Assembly: GCF_027943255.1 (NCBI RefSeq)
Contig: NC_072892.1
Location: 160,954,792 to 161,018,791 of the forward strand
Direction of reading: 5' to 3'
DNA: 64,000 nucleotides
Source: Anastrepha obliqua
Lineage: Eukaryota > Arthropoda > Insecta > Diptera > Tephritidae
The number at the start of each line of letters is the position of its first letter. The stretch's first letter is position 1. The notes beneath the pieces are model-generated. The model searched no databases and was not told where the DNA came from. It worked only from the letters and a program-made list of their open reading frames with translations. The translations under genes were made by a program, and so were the position numbers. Shown in pieces: positions 46,274 to 57,260 of the stretch.

Positions 46274-47705
46274 TTAAACACTTTTAAATTTTCGAGGCTT
46301 CTCAAAAAACTTTCTGAGAATTTCCTCATCAGTTAAATCAATGCGATGATGGATGTTCAAAGATGCAAGATCGTTGAGACGCTCCTGTCCCATTGTGTTT
46401 CTCAGATAATCCTTTATCCTTCTTAAGGTCGAAAACGATCGTTCTGGAGTTGCTGTTGTCACAGGTAACACTGCCAAAATTCGCAACATTTTGTTGACGT
46501 TTTTGAAAGTTTCATTATTCATGATCTGAAAAAATTGCTTCTGCTTAAATTCTCAATAGAAATATTTATTTACCTTATTCTGTTCAAATCCACAGTTAAA
46601 TTGCTTTTTCTATACTAGGAGTTACTTACTGATAATGCATCAAGTGAATTTTCGATGTTCTGATTGCGTTGTCTCCACATTTTGACTTCTGAAATGAAAT
46701 TACTCTCGGAACAATCCAATACTCCTTCGTAAAATAGGTAAAGATGTGCGCATTTTTTTTCATCAAATTCTTGTTTGAGAAACAGCTGTCCGAAACTTTG
46801 AAAGACTGTTTTGTGTTTTTGAAACCGACTCTGGAGATGACAAATGTACGTATCGAAAAGTGGAATGTAGAATGCGATTTTGTAGTATTCTTCAACTGTT
46901 TGCGTTTCAATGTTGCAACGGTATTTTTGTCCTGGGCATCGACGAGGCGTTTTCATTTCAATTTCGTATTTAGAACAAATTTCAGAAACTTTTTCATAAA
47001 CAATGTGGAAGCATGAATCTACGTTTTCCCGCTTTTCCTTGAAATCATTCAAAGCATTATCAGCCAATTTTGTTGCTTCTATTAGATCTTGATTCTTCAA
47101 CTGCAATTCTCGACTTAATGGTAGAACGAGGGAATTGATCGATTCCATTATTTGGCAGGACATTTGAAATTCGACTGTGAAAATTGCGGTCAAAAGTTGA
47201 GATGCTGTGCGTGAAGTATCTCGATCCTTCCATGTTTTTATTTCTTCTAACGCTTCAATAACAGCCGGTTGAAGTTCGACGTACGTTGATACAGCTTCAT
47301 AAGATTGAGCCCATCTTGTAGGACAGATAGACTTCAATTTTTTTCTACTTTTTTCACTTTTATTCGTCATTTTGGCAATTTCGTTCTTCAAGATGCTTTG
47401 TCTCTTGGGCCAGTGAAAAAATGCTTCAATTGATCCCACAGTCCCCAACGCGTTTTTAATACTGGTTACTTCGCAAGCTGCATTAATTGTTAAACAGAAG
47501 CTATGTGCAGCGCAATGCACATAAATTGCAAGAGGGAAAAATGATTTCAAATAAGCCTGTGCTCCGTGAAATTCGCCACTCATTGCTGGAGCTCCGTCAT
47601 ATCCTTGGCCATACATAAAAGAGCAATCCACGCCGATGTCGATCAGGTAATCCTTGATAGAATTCGCTGAAGCTTGTCCAGAAACGTCAGTTACAGTTAC
47701 CTTCT
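46274..47705 (-). pseudogene. hAT transposase, N-terminally deleted
   Basis: The minus-strand frame from about 47705 begins VTVTDVSGQASANSIKDYL after an AG, as if at an internal exon. It continues with GQGYDGAPAMSGEFHGAQA, YVHCAAHSFCL and CPTRWAQSYEA, the conserved core of hAT transposases related to vertebrate ZMYM1. It stops at about 46617. The dimerisation region follows in another frame at 46522-46274: VLPVTTATPERSFSTLRRI and MGQERLNDLASLNIH. An intron around 46523-46616 would account for the break. The BED/TTF-type zinc finger and the first catalytic region are missing. Confidence 0.85.
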
Positions 47706-48189
47706 AAAATACCTCGGACCCCCCCCCCCCCCCCCCCTTTATGAAATCCTGGATCCGCCACTGACTTTCAGAGTCGGAGCGTTTGTATCCATTCGGACGA
47801 CATGAACCATCCAACGGAGCCGCTGGATTTTTATTCACTGCGCTATGTCTATGACGTCGTAAAGCTCATCGTTCCATCATCTACGATACTCGCCGTCGCC
47901 AACGAGGAAAGGTCCAAAAATCTTCCGCAGAATCTTTCTCTCAAACACTCCAAGAGACATCCAATGGGGCGTGATCGTCGAAACTTCTGCGTTGTACGAT
48001 AGGACAGGCATGATGAGAGCCTAATAGAGTGTTAGTTTTTTTCGTCGAGAGAGGTCTTTACTACTCAATTGCCTACTTAGTCCAAAGCAGCACTTGTTGG
48101 CAAGAGAGATTCTACGTTGGATTCCGAATAGATTTGGATATTTTGAGTGAATCCGAATAGAGGCCAGCTCCTACACCACAATTCATCTT

Positions 48190-49066
48190 AGAGCCGTCAG
48201 TGTAGACTTTAATGTCGAATCTTCCAATCCCCTTTCTTTTCCTCTATTGAGCTCTTGGCGGAAAACGTACCGTAAAATCTTTCTTGAGGTTAAGGTTGGG
48301 GATTGTGAAATCTGATTTGTTTTTGAGCAGTACGGATCCCTGTAGGAGGATCTGGCTGTGACCGTACGATCTTGTTATTCAGCTTTCTATGTTTCAGAGT
48401 ATCACTGCGCTGCATGTTGTGATTATCTTTATGCGTAATTTCATTGGTAATAGATGCGTTAGTACGTTAAGCGTTTCTGTAAGACTGGTGCCAAGCACTT
48501 CTGTGGTTAGGATACACGTTGATCTTTGTATCTTGTTCAGCTTGGTTTGGTTGCATTTTTCTTCTATAGCGGACCACTAGACCGGTGCTGCAGATGCCAG
48601 TATCGGTCATGCAGTGACTATGTAGGATGATTGGATAGTTTTGGTTGAAGACCTAATTTTTACCCAAACCTTCTCTTACACGTGTAAAGTGCCATATTAG
48701 CTTTCTTCATTCTGTATTCTACATGGCGTCTCCAGCTGAGTTTGGCATCTAGAATAACGCCTAAGTAATTTGCTTGTTGGGCTAGCGAAAGATTAACGAC
48801 GTCGTTTAATTTTGGGAGAGTAAAATTTGGTATCTTGGTTTTCTTAGTGAATAGCTTCAGTTCAGTTTTACTCGGTCTTGCACTGAAACCACAGTCTGTG
48901 GCCCAAGCGCTGAGTAATTCCAGATCGCCTTTCATGATCTCACTGATTATTCCTGGAAACATTCCTTAAAACCACAGTCTTTCGTGATCTCACTGATTAT
49001 TGCTGGACACATTCCTGAAACTTTGATCTCTATGTCATCCGCATACGCCACTGCCTTAATTCCTTT
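48190..49066 (-). pseudogene. I/LOA-like non-LTR reverse transcriptase fragment
   Basis: On the minus strand, AVAYADDIEIKVSGM at about 49061-49020 is the YADD catalytic box. The next frame, 48962-48660, reads LLSAWATDCGFSARPSKTEL, then NYLGVILDAKLSWRRHVE, the palm/thumb of I-type ORF2. QRSTCILTT-like connection sequence follows to about 48490. A short stretch around the catalytic box is duplicated (48935-48965 and 48980-49012). Older remnant, many stops. Confidence 0.7.
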
Positions 49067-49110
49067 TCGGTCGAACTGGGAAAGGATATTATATCAGTGG
49101 CTCTCATGGA

Positions 49111-49662
49111 CAGGGTCCGGACATAAATTTACTTTGGAAAATTTCTTTTTTTCAATCCAAAGTAAAAAATGTGTGAACATAATACAAAATTAACAATCAA
49201 TTTACTGCTGCTCGATTTGACCAACTTTTGCCTTGACTATGGCCTTGAAACGGTCCAAAAACGACTCACAAGCTGCCTGAATATGACTTGCAGGTATTTT
49301 GACCCACTCGCGGACAATGGCTTTTTTCAGCGCCTCGAGATGGGTGATTCTTTTAGTTCGGACTTTGCTCTCCAAAATGGCCCAAAGAGAATAATCCATC
49401 GGACTCGCGTCTGGTGAATTTTAAAGCCAATGTGTGTATATGTTATGAAGTTCGGAACTTTGTTTTTTAGGTACTCTTGGTTGACTCGAGCTCTGTGAGA
49501 CGATGCCGAATCCTGTTTAAACGTCCATGGTCTGCTACCGAAATGTTTGTCTGTCCACGGCTTCAAAGTAACCTCCAGAATACTTTCCCGATAAAAACCA
49601 TTACCCGTGCATCAGCTGCGCGAGCGGTCTAAAGTTCGTTACACTTCAAGTGCCGGACCCTG
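49111..49662 (-). mobile_element. Internally deleted maT/Tc1-type element
   Basis: The inverted ends both begin CAGGGTCCGG (49111 and 49662). The minus-strand frames hold FKQDSASSHRARVNQEYLKN (second catalytic D) and MDYSLWAILESKV (third), with a frameshift between. The transposase N-terminal half is missing, so the element is 552 bases and non-autonomous. Confidence 0.7.
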
Positions 49663-50112
49663 CACATTCGGTTGCCAGCATAAATTGAAATAACGAAAAG
49701 CCGTTCCGTTCGCACTATCGTCGTATGCTTCTGGTTTCAACTGAATGTCGCTGTTCAACGCTGTTTGTTCCTCTCTTTTTCTTTTCTATTTAGTCGTGAC
49801 ATTCCAATTTCAAAACGTTGTTGTTGGTCTAGTGCCATCACCTTTAATGAATGCGCCTTGTTTCATACTTCAAAGTTTCCGAACAAACATTTCATAAATT
49901 ATTTTAATAAGCAAATTTTCAAAATAATATATATAAAAAAAAACAAATCTAAATTGATTTTTAGTTAAATTTAAACTCTAAAACAAATTATTTTTCGCAC
50001 AAAAAACCATACAATTTTCTTGTATTTTCGCAGCCTGCGAACTAGAAGGGGTCCTAGTTTCAACACGCAACCACCAAAGCACGCAAAAAAACACCTAAAA
50101 ATAAAAACGAAG
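49663..50112. other. Upstream region of the 50113 gene
   Basis: Includes CATCACCTTTAATGAATGCGCCTTG at about 49837-49861 as a single, unpaired terminus related to the CAAGGCG MITE ends, and the AG-rich 5' leader of the downstream gene. An upstream untranslated exon ending before TTTTCGCAG (50022-50030) is possible. Confidence 0.45.
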
Positions 50113-51827
50113 ATGTCATGCAAACAACGCGTTGTCATAGAGATCGATGAGGATATACGCGCAGGCGATACCGAGCAGTTCCGCAATATGCTGGACGTGC
50201 CCAGCGTTATGCCGGCAGTGGGTGCCAAATCGCTTAAGATGCCCATTTACGCCAAACTGCATTCGCCTACACAGACGTTGCGCTTCGATTGCGTCGGTAC
50301 GGCGCGTAACTCCTTTGTACGTGCGGAATTCGCAATGCTTATGGATGAATTGTTTCTGAAGAAATCTAAATGCTGTCTGTTGCAATTCTTTCCGCTACGC
50401 GATTGTCAACTTTCCTTCTTATGCAATTTGCTCGTCTCCGAGGTGGACAAGCGTATGATGATCATGCAAGCCAAATTATTTGCGATTAAGGTGAACTTTT
50501 TCGTTACTATTACTATGTTTTTTTTTTGAATACTCTTTTGCTGTGCACAGATGGAATACTATGACCTACGCAAATATGATGTCATCAATTTGCTGGGCGA
50601 CAGCTCTCAACGCTCCACGATCAAGAACAAACGCAAGTCCTATCCGCACATAATATTTCATTCCACTACGGAGCTTTTGCGTTGGCTGCAAACCAAGTAC
50701 ATACAGCTCTTCGCCAGAGACCAAGGCACTGAGAATATAGACTGCGAGTTCACTTTCTGCGATATCAAGAACAATGTGAATACAGTTCGACTTTCTATAA
50801 TGAATAACTTCCTGTGTCATATGGATGGCGATATGAAGACCTGTCTGCGCAATTGCTTTGAGAATATCCACAGCACTGAGCGGAGACGAAAACATGTGAT
50901 GCTCACGGATTGTCTCAGAGAGATATTTAAACCGACGGAGAATTGGTATACCTGGTTCATATTCCATGTGCCCATAGCAAGGGGTCGCGGTGTGGTCATT
51001 GATGATCAATTGAATCTGGCTACTGCTGCTTACGCCGGCATCAATGCGAAGTTACCAGCCTATGCAAGTTTATTTTACTGCAAGCACATTTGAATATTTT
51101 TATGAAATTCGCATATTTGCAGGAAAACACGCAGGACGATTTCGATTTGGGCAGTTTGCTGTCGTTTTGGAATGCACCGAGTGAAAGTGAAATAGGCATC
51201 AGCTCCGAGGCGAGTAACAAACGGCGTGAGTCGGCGGCCTCAGCTATGATGGCACAGAATGCTTCACTCCTTCTAGCAGCTAATTCATCCCGCACGCTAT
51301 CCAACAGATGGCAGACGACGACGAAGACGAAACAGACGAATGACTTGAATTTCTGGTACAGTAAAATGGATCAACTTGTGCCGGAAGTGCTCAAAGAAAT
51401 CGACGCCTATTACGAGTGCAAATATCGCGATAATATTCAGAAAATATGCAATGAACTGAAAAATATGTTGCAATTTGGCTCGGTCTGCTTTTCCAATACA
51501 AGTTGCGGCTTGTCAGCGAAAGTCAAACGGGATGGGTCGCTAGACAGACTCAAGCGTTGCTATGAAATGGGTTTGGTGGAATTCATGCGTTTGGCTAAAG
51601 ATATCGAAAATTCGGTGGACTATTCGGCGTTACGTGTTTACGTGGAGGCCAAGAAGAACGAAATCAAAGAATTTGCTACGAATTGCAAACTGCGCCACCT
51701 CGAGATGTGCCAAAACTGTTTAATCGATACTATCAAAAACGAACGGAGTTATTTGGCTACAAAGGGCAAGAGTGTCGACGTTATAAAAAATCCGTCTTTT
51801 AAGAAAACTATATCGGGCAGCGCATAG
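50113..51827 (+). CDS. Conserved-looking protein of unknown function, 531 residues
   Basis: Three exons: 50113-50490, 50551-51063, 51123-51827; all junctions are phase 0. Intron 1 is GT-AG (AAG/GTGAAC). Intron 2 is 59 bases and must use a GC donor (TAT/GCAAGT), because no GT nearby keeps the frame and the unspliced frame stops at 51091. The start ATG 50113 has A at -3. The protein begins MSCKQRVVIEIDEDIRAGDT, is rich in charged and aromatic residues, and has no signal peptide, membrane segment or domain that I recognise. Residues 127-297 are Cys-rich (CEFTFCDIKNNVN, CLRNCFENI); the last third looks helical (PEVLKEIDAYYECKYRDNIQKI cut short here). A MITE starts 62 bases after the stop. Clean splicing and codon use support a real host gene; the function is unknown. 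Confidence 0.85.
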
Positions 51828-51889
51828 TTGTGAATTCTTATATTCAAAATTAATTAGAACTGGTCACTGAAAAGTAATTTGTAATTTAA

Positions 51890-52146
51890 CCCCTTGCCGT
51901 GCCATTTAGCTCGAGGAAACTCGGGCCCAAGTGTTACGCGTCAACGCGTAGTAAACAGAATGATGCGCGAGATGATGTAACAGCAATTATGAGACTCGTG
52001 ACTAACTCTGGTGGCGTTCTAACATTCAATCACAGACCCAGGCTCGTGATGTTTATGTTTGGCCCGCCGAGCCTGGCTCGTCGTATTCATGTGTGGGCCA
52101 AAATTTTCATCACGAGTTAGACTCCTCGTTAAAGCACGGCAAGGGG
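51890..52146. mobile_element. piggyBac-like MITE, 257 bp
   Basis: Inverted ends CCCCTTGCCGTGC with TTTA(A/G)C following. TTAA precedes the left end (51886-51889) and CTAA follows the right (52147-52150), a TTAA duplication with one change. No ORF. It lies in the presumed 3' untranslated region of the gene ending at 51827. Confidence 0.8.
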
Positions 52147-52389
52147 CTAAGAAAGACTCCCTTCTGCCATGTTGCTGCGTGCAGGGGTGGAGTTTCGGTA
52201 AATTACAAATTGCATTTCTGCATCTCACTGGTAAACTTTTTAAAACGTATTGTCGGTTGACTTGAATCGGGTTCGAATTTTATAAAGATAGAGAAAAACT
52301 AATAAAAATTGGGAAAAATTTGAAACATCCGCGAATATCGTCAACTCAGCAGATTAGTTTGACTTGAGAAGTTTAGTTGCTCTCGTTAT

Positions 52390-52836
52390 AATACAGAAGC
52401 TAATTTCTCAGGAAAGCGCAGAAAAGATGGAACTCCATTGCTTCATGTGCTATTTCGAAAGCCCTTTGACCCCAGTACAATATACGAAGGAATCAGAGAG
52501 TCCATTGGACTCCTCGACATTCAATTTCCAAAGTCGTGATTTTCCGCCTGTGTGTACCAGTCACTGGACGATCGGCACACACGCGGAAAAGCTAGTGTTA
52601 CCATTTAACCCCCATTGCAGAAGCTGTGGGATCCTTTCAGAGAAGGAGACCGTTGGGCACTTTCTCTGTAAATGTCCGGGTTTGACAGCTAGACGATTAA
52701 GGTCACTGGGTGCTCATTTCTTCGACGGACTGGGCGCGCCAGCCTAAGTCCCACCAATCTTTTCCATTATATCAAGAGCTCTGGCTGGCTGTAGATATCT
52801 GTCTGTCGGAGGTCCCATAATGGTATCAAAACGGCG
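52390..52836 (+). pseudogene. Non-LTR remnant, interrupted by Transib-like insert
   Basis: The plus-strand frame has [20 protein letters not shown] and [18 protein letters not shown], homologous to the remnant in Gcn2 intron 12 (27357-27640). Downstream GGTATCAAAACGGCG is the 3' tail; it resumes at 53645 with CGGCGCTTTAGTGCTACTTGAGG. Confidence 0.75.
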
Positions 52837-53644
52837 CACACTGGGGATTTAGCGGAAAAAAGTCAAATTTGCAACATACCACCTACGCAATGTTTAATGG
52901 TATTTCTAAATTCCAGAATAGAACCAACAATAAAATCAAAAAAAGTTACTAAACTCCGACTTACAGTTTTTTTTTGTAGATATGTCAAAAGTATAATTTT
53001 TTTATAGTATTGAACTGACTAAGAAAAAACTTCAAAGCCCAAGGTGGTTTTTTTTCCTTTTGCTTGAGCCGACTTCCAATTTTTTATTTTTCATTTAGGG
53101 TACGATATTTTTATATATTTTAGCCGGAAGAACAAAGGCTGTGAAGCACTTGATTATCTATTTATAATTAATTTTACGAAAAAAAAAAAACAAAATCATA
53201 TTCCTTCATATTCTTGGATCTGCAAGTTGAGCTACATTTACCTACGGTCAGAAACTAGTATCAACGTGTTGCTTAATAACGTCTCTTTCAGTTTTAATCA
53301 ATTGCAGGTGCCACCAGGCGCCACTGATTATTTTTTTTCTAGTGTGTGCATAATGATAACGAAACACTTTTAATTTTGTTTTGGCATTTTGAGGGTAATT
53401 CAGAATTATGAACTTACATGTATCTTGTGCGTAAATATTTGCTGGCTTATATTAATAAAAAAAAAAAAAAATTAAAATTTATGAATTAAAAAAAAAATTT
53501 TTTTTTTTTAATTAAAAAAAAAAATAGTTTTTAGACATGTTCTTTTCATACACAAATATATACAACTTCGTTAGTAGTAAAAATGTTAATATTTTTTGGG
53601 ATGTATACTTTTTTCCGCATCTCTGTACAAAAATCCCCAGTGTG
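52837..53644. mobile_element. Transib-like non-autonomous element, 808 bp
   Basis: Inverted ends CACACTGGGGATTT and a 5-base duplication CGGCG (52832-52836 and 53645-53649). The homologous site at 27772 shows one copy of CGGCG. A CAC start and a GC-rich 5-base duplication are properties of Transib elements. No transposase; the interior is AT-rich with A/T runs. Confidence 0.7.
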
Positions 53645-53714
53645 CGGCGCTTTAGTGCTACTTGAGGAGTGTCAGACTGGCACTTCAACCATTTCACGTA
53701 CCTACCTAACTCAT

Positions 53715-54670
53715 GGGCTGAAAAGTCCTGGGTTTAACCCATAGATGGCACTAGTTGTATTGCATTCACCTCTTTTTCAGTTAGTACTAACCTTAAAAAG
53801 ATAGCTGTTAAAATTTCGTGATTTTTTATTCATTAGTTCGTGGGTTATTCTGCCAAGAGTGGGGCTACTTTTGTTATTCTTAAAACAATGGATCAAAAAG
53901 AATTTCGTACTTTATAGTCCGGGAGCCAGGGGTCGATTTTGGACTGTGTTTTTATACCATTAAATTCTTGACTATACTTGTGATTTCATGAATAACGAAA
54001 GTGAACGTCAGCTGGCGCACCCGCGGTGGGTGTGATTGTGGGAGGGACATGTTTTCCCCGCTCTACGGCGCAGCTGACTATTTTTTTTTTATTCTGCTAA
54101 ATGTCAACAATGCATGAAAAAAATTTCAGCCGGTATAAAATGAGTTGTTAAAAATTTTTTTGGACCAGGTGACGTTTGGTTTCATCATCCATTGGATGGC
54201 GTCTGCCTTCAGTATTAAAATCAATCGGCATGAAATGATGAGGTCAAAATTACCCTGGCTCCCGAACTATTAATTGTACACTGCTTCTTGATGGGAAAAA
54301 CTAGCGCTCGAGCGAAGCAATGGCTTGAAAAGTGTTATGGGGACTCCGCTCCATCAGAAACAATAAATTGATGGTTTGCTGACTTCAAACGTGGTCGTAG
54401 AGACACCGATGATGCACAACGCAGTGGACGTCCAAATGAGCGGTAATACCAGAAATCATAAAAAAAATCCAAAAAATCGTTTCGGATGATCGAAAAAGTC
54501 AAGTTGCATGACTTAACTGACATCGTACGGATATCAAAAGAACATCTTGGTTTTATATTGCGTGAGCATTTAACTATGAGAAAACTCTGTTCAAAGTTGG
54601 TGCCGCGCTTGCTCACTTTCAAGATAATGCACCGTGTCACAAATCAATCAAAACAATGGCAAAACTATAT
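53715..54670 (+). pseudogene. mariner remnant with MITE insertion
   Basis: Begins with GGGCTGAAAAGTCC and CCATAGATGGC, which resembles mariner inverted repeats. Transposase pieces: KEFRT before the MITE, then HCFLMGKTSARAKQWLEKCYG, WFADFKRGRRDTDDAQRSGR (helix-turn-helix region), KVKLHDLTDIVRISKEHLGF and the far fragment QDNAPCHKS. Most of the catalytic core is deleted. Confidence 0.75.
53917..54267. mobile_element. 351-bp MITE inserted in a mariner
   Basis: Ends GTCCGGGAGCCAGGG and, inverted, GTTCGGGAGCCAGGG, flanked by TA (53915-53916, 54268-54269). Removing it rejoins the mariner transposase N-terminus. Confidence 0.8.
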
Positions 54671-54704
54671 TAAAAGAACTTACTCCCAAATCAACCGCAT
54701 TCGC

Positions 54705-55150
54705 CGCAAAGCTCCAAAAAATCTTCCGCATAATCTTTCACTGAAAAACTCCAAGGAACGCCTCATCGGATATTGTAATCGTTCAAGCTTCTGCGCCTTA
54801 TGTTAGGACGGGCATAATGATAGCCTTGTAGAGTGTTAGTTTTGTTCCTTGAGAGACGAATTTACTACTCAATTGCCTACTTAGTCCAAAGCAGCACTTG
54901 TGGGCAAGAGAGAATTGCGGGACGTTGCGACTGATTGCGAGACGTCTCTTACAACCTCGAAATCAGAACTGTCAAAAGTGACACTGCGTCGACTGCTTGA
55001 TTGATAACAGGAGGTATTTGGTTTTGTCCTCGTTCACCGCCAAACCCATTCGCTTTGCCTCTTTATCCAGTTTGGAGAAGGCAGAACTAACATCGCAGTT
55101 GCTAAGGCCGATGATGTCACTATCATGGGCATACGCCAACAATTGTACGC
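54705..55150 (-). pseudogene. RTE-like non-LTR fragment, second copy
   Basis: The block CCAAAAAATCTTCCGCA-N-AATCTTTC and CTACTCAATTGCCTACTTAG match 47913-48080, so this is another copy of the non-LTR sequence that hosts the hAT element. The coding sense is minus and the frames are broken. Confidence 0.6.
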
Positions 55151-55296
55151 TCTTATAAAAAATTATATATTATAGTGGGTATGGGAATAAGTTTACGTCC
55201 TTTTTAACCAAAGTTACGAATTCTTTAAACAATTAATATGAAGTATGTGCCATTGGAAGCTACAACTTTACTCCATCTTTCAGGCAGCTTACGGAT

Positions 55297-55915
55297 TCAT
55301 CTGATGAAAAATTTGATCTTTTTTGAATTGATCCATTCATTGAGCCAGTTTGTTGCCAGACGGTAATCTGAAGGTGCAATGTCTGGGGAATACAGAGGGT
55401 GGGACAAGATTTCCCAATTCATTGCCTCTAAATATTTCTGGACCGATTTAGCAACGTGTGACCGGGCGTTGTCATGCAGCAAAATCAATTTGTCATGTCT
55501 ACTGTCCCATTCCGGCCGCTTTTCTTTGAGAACTCGATTCAAACGCGTTAGCTGCAGTTGGTAACTGATCGCCAGTGATGGTTTCAAATGGTTTAAGGAG
55601 TTCATAATAGATAACACCCTTCTGATCCCACCAAATGCACAACATAACTTTTGAAGCACGAATATTTTTTTTCGCTGCCGATGGACCTGGTTCATCTGGA
55701 AATCTCCAACATTTTTGACCTTAGGGTTATCATAATAGATCCATTTTTCATCGCCAGTAATGATGCGATGCAGAAAACCGTTTCTTTTCTGCCGTTCAAG
55801 GAGCATCTCACACACCACAAAACGTCTCTCGATATCCCTCTCCTTCAGTTGATGTGGCAGCCAGTTATCTGCTTTCTGAAAAATCACTATCGCGTGCAAA
55901 CGTTTACGGACGGTT
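55297..55915 (-). pseudogene. mariner (DD34D) transposase fragment
   Basis: The minus-strand frame reads RHQLKERDIERRFVVCEMLL-like sequence, TGDEKWIYYDNPK (first D), LILLHDNARSHVAKSVQ (second D) and YSPDIAPSDYRLA (third D, 34 residues on). Usually YHLF follows the last D. The N-terminal DNA-binding half is missing or out of frame above 55915. Confidence 0.85.
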
Positions 55916-56199
55916 GATCCAACTCTTTGGACCTATCATCAAGGGTTCGACAGCGTCTTCATCCAATAATTGTTGTAGTTGAGTATTTTCGAATTGTTTC
56001 GGGGCCCCTTCGCGATCTTTATCACTCACGCCACTCTTTACAAGTTGTATTTGATGGAGCGTGATTACTTTAAACACTGATCAATATACAAAACGTTTCA
56101 GCTGCACTTTTCTTTAAAAGGTAATAATGAAGCATGACTTCCCGGAAATACTGTTTTTCGGGACGAAAGTAAACATTTTTGAAAAAAAAAGATCAGATA

Positions 56200-56951
56200 A
56201 AAAAGGATCTTTACGCTTCGAACGAATGTCAACTACAGTGATCGAGACCTCACATATACACCTTCAAATCACCAGTATGTTACCAGAGTGAACATAGTAT
56301 TAGGGCAACACCTCTTTTACGAGGGTAGAAACCACACCCAATATTTATCGTACTACGCCGTTCTCTTTATTGTTAGTCCAATTGTTACATCACAGCTAGA
56401 AATACTACGATGTCTCAAGCTTGTAATCTATCATTCTGATCCTTCGCTATCTGAAAAGATGAACGCTTTTTGTATTCCTTTGCTGTTGTTTCTCAACTCA
56501 CTGGAGGACTTCTTAATCTCTTATATTATCGCTTGGAAGTTTCTAAGACAGTTAGTTAGTTGGAATCCACTCTCTCTTATTTGGTACTGCAGAGAACACC
56601 GTCGCTCCTATGCCATTGCCTATTTTGGAACCCACGGGTATGGTGAAAAGATTTCAAAGGTCAGCTCTTTAACAGGCCGTTATTCGGCTCTGAGCGAATT
56701 TACTTGAGGTGTGTTTACAAAAAAAACTGAGAATGTGTTCGTGATATATGAAAAAAATTAACCAATGACACTTCGTTGCCGTTCGCTGAACAACGACTGA
56801 TAGGTTGAGCGTGTGACATTATCATGCAGATTTCGGCTGCCAATAAGTTTGTACGAAAATATTGGTGCGCAACTAAGTTCCCGCTGTTTGTCAATAGATG
56901 CCGCCAGCAGTGGTCGATTCTAACATAACCTAAACGTCATAAACCAAGCTT
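56200..56951. other. Unassigned stretch
   Basis: A 139-codon frame at 56288-56707 has no recognisable domain and no clear coding bias. The part after about 56850 belongs to the left end of the mariner below. Confidence 0.35.
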
Positions 56952-57217
56952 AGACATATCGCACCCTAAATACAAGAGGGTCACAACTCAAAATTTTCCA
57001 CACTCGAGCTTGACTTGTTTACAGTAGCACAGAAATAAACTATGTGACATATCACGCTGAAATTTGCCATGTAAGCTTATAACAGTCCTACCAAAAAACA
57101 AAAAATTTATTTTTGCCATATGTCATCCGCGGACCGTTTTATTGATAACGTCTCATTCATATTTGAGCAGAAGTACATTTTGAGTTGTGACCCTTTTGTA
57201 TTTAGGGTGCGATATGG
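56952..57217. mobile_element. 266-bp MITE in the mariner leader
   Basis: Inverted ends with ATATCGCACCCTAAATACAA and GGGTCACAACTCAAAAT, about 37 bases with few mismatches, flanked by TA (56950-56951, 57218-57219). It lies in the 5' leader of the mariner transposase that starts at 57267. Confidence 0.82.
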
Positions 57218-57260
57218 TAAACAAACTGCTTCGACACATTCGTGATTTTGTTTTGGTTTT

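Larger units (their letters stand above)
42574..47763 (-). mobile_element. hAT transposon (ZMYM1-like) containing a large palindrome
   Basis: Inverted ends CAGTGGCGGATCCA (42574-) and, from the right, CAGTGGCGGATCCAGG (to 47763). Identical 8-base target duplications ACTTTCAG at 42566-42573 and 47764-47771 are the size typical of hAT. Both ends carry long G/C runs (G8/C8 near 42590-42620, C19 near 47719-47737). The transposase 3' two-thirds remain on the minus strand; the N-terminal part is deleted next to the right end. The inverted duplication 42771-45829 fills most of the left half. Confidence 0.93.
42470..48000 (-). pseudogene. RTE-like non-LTR tail, split by the hAT element
   Basis: The minus-strand frame in 48000-47772 ends with a conserved tail (basic KIQRLRW-like block, then VVRMDTNAPTLK). 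After removing the hAT element and one copy of its duplication, it continues at 42573 as VFDAVAEDEEIF. The two parts join in frame across ACTTTCAG, so the hAT insertion (42574-47763) landed in this older remnant. The feature spans both flanking pieces; only 42470-42573 and 47772-48000 belong to it. Confidence 0.7.

Noticed and set aside
56288..56707. 139-residue open frame
   Set aside because: No domain, no splice structure, no homologous copy in the window; sits among transposon remnants.
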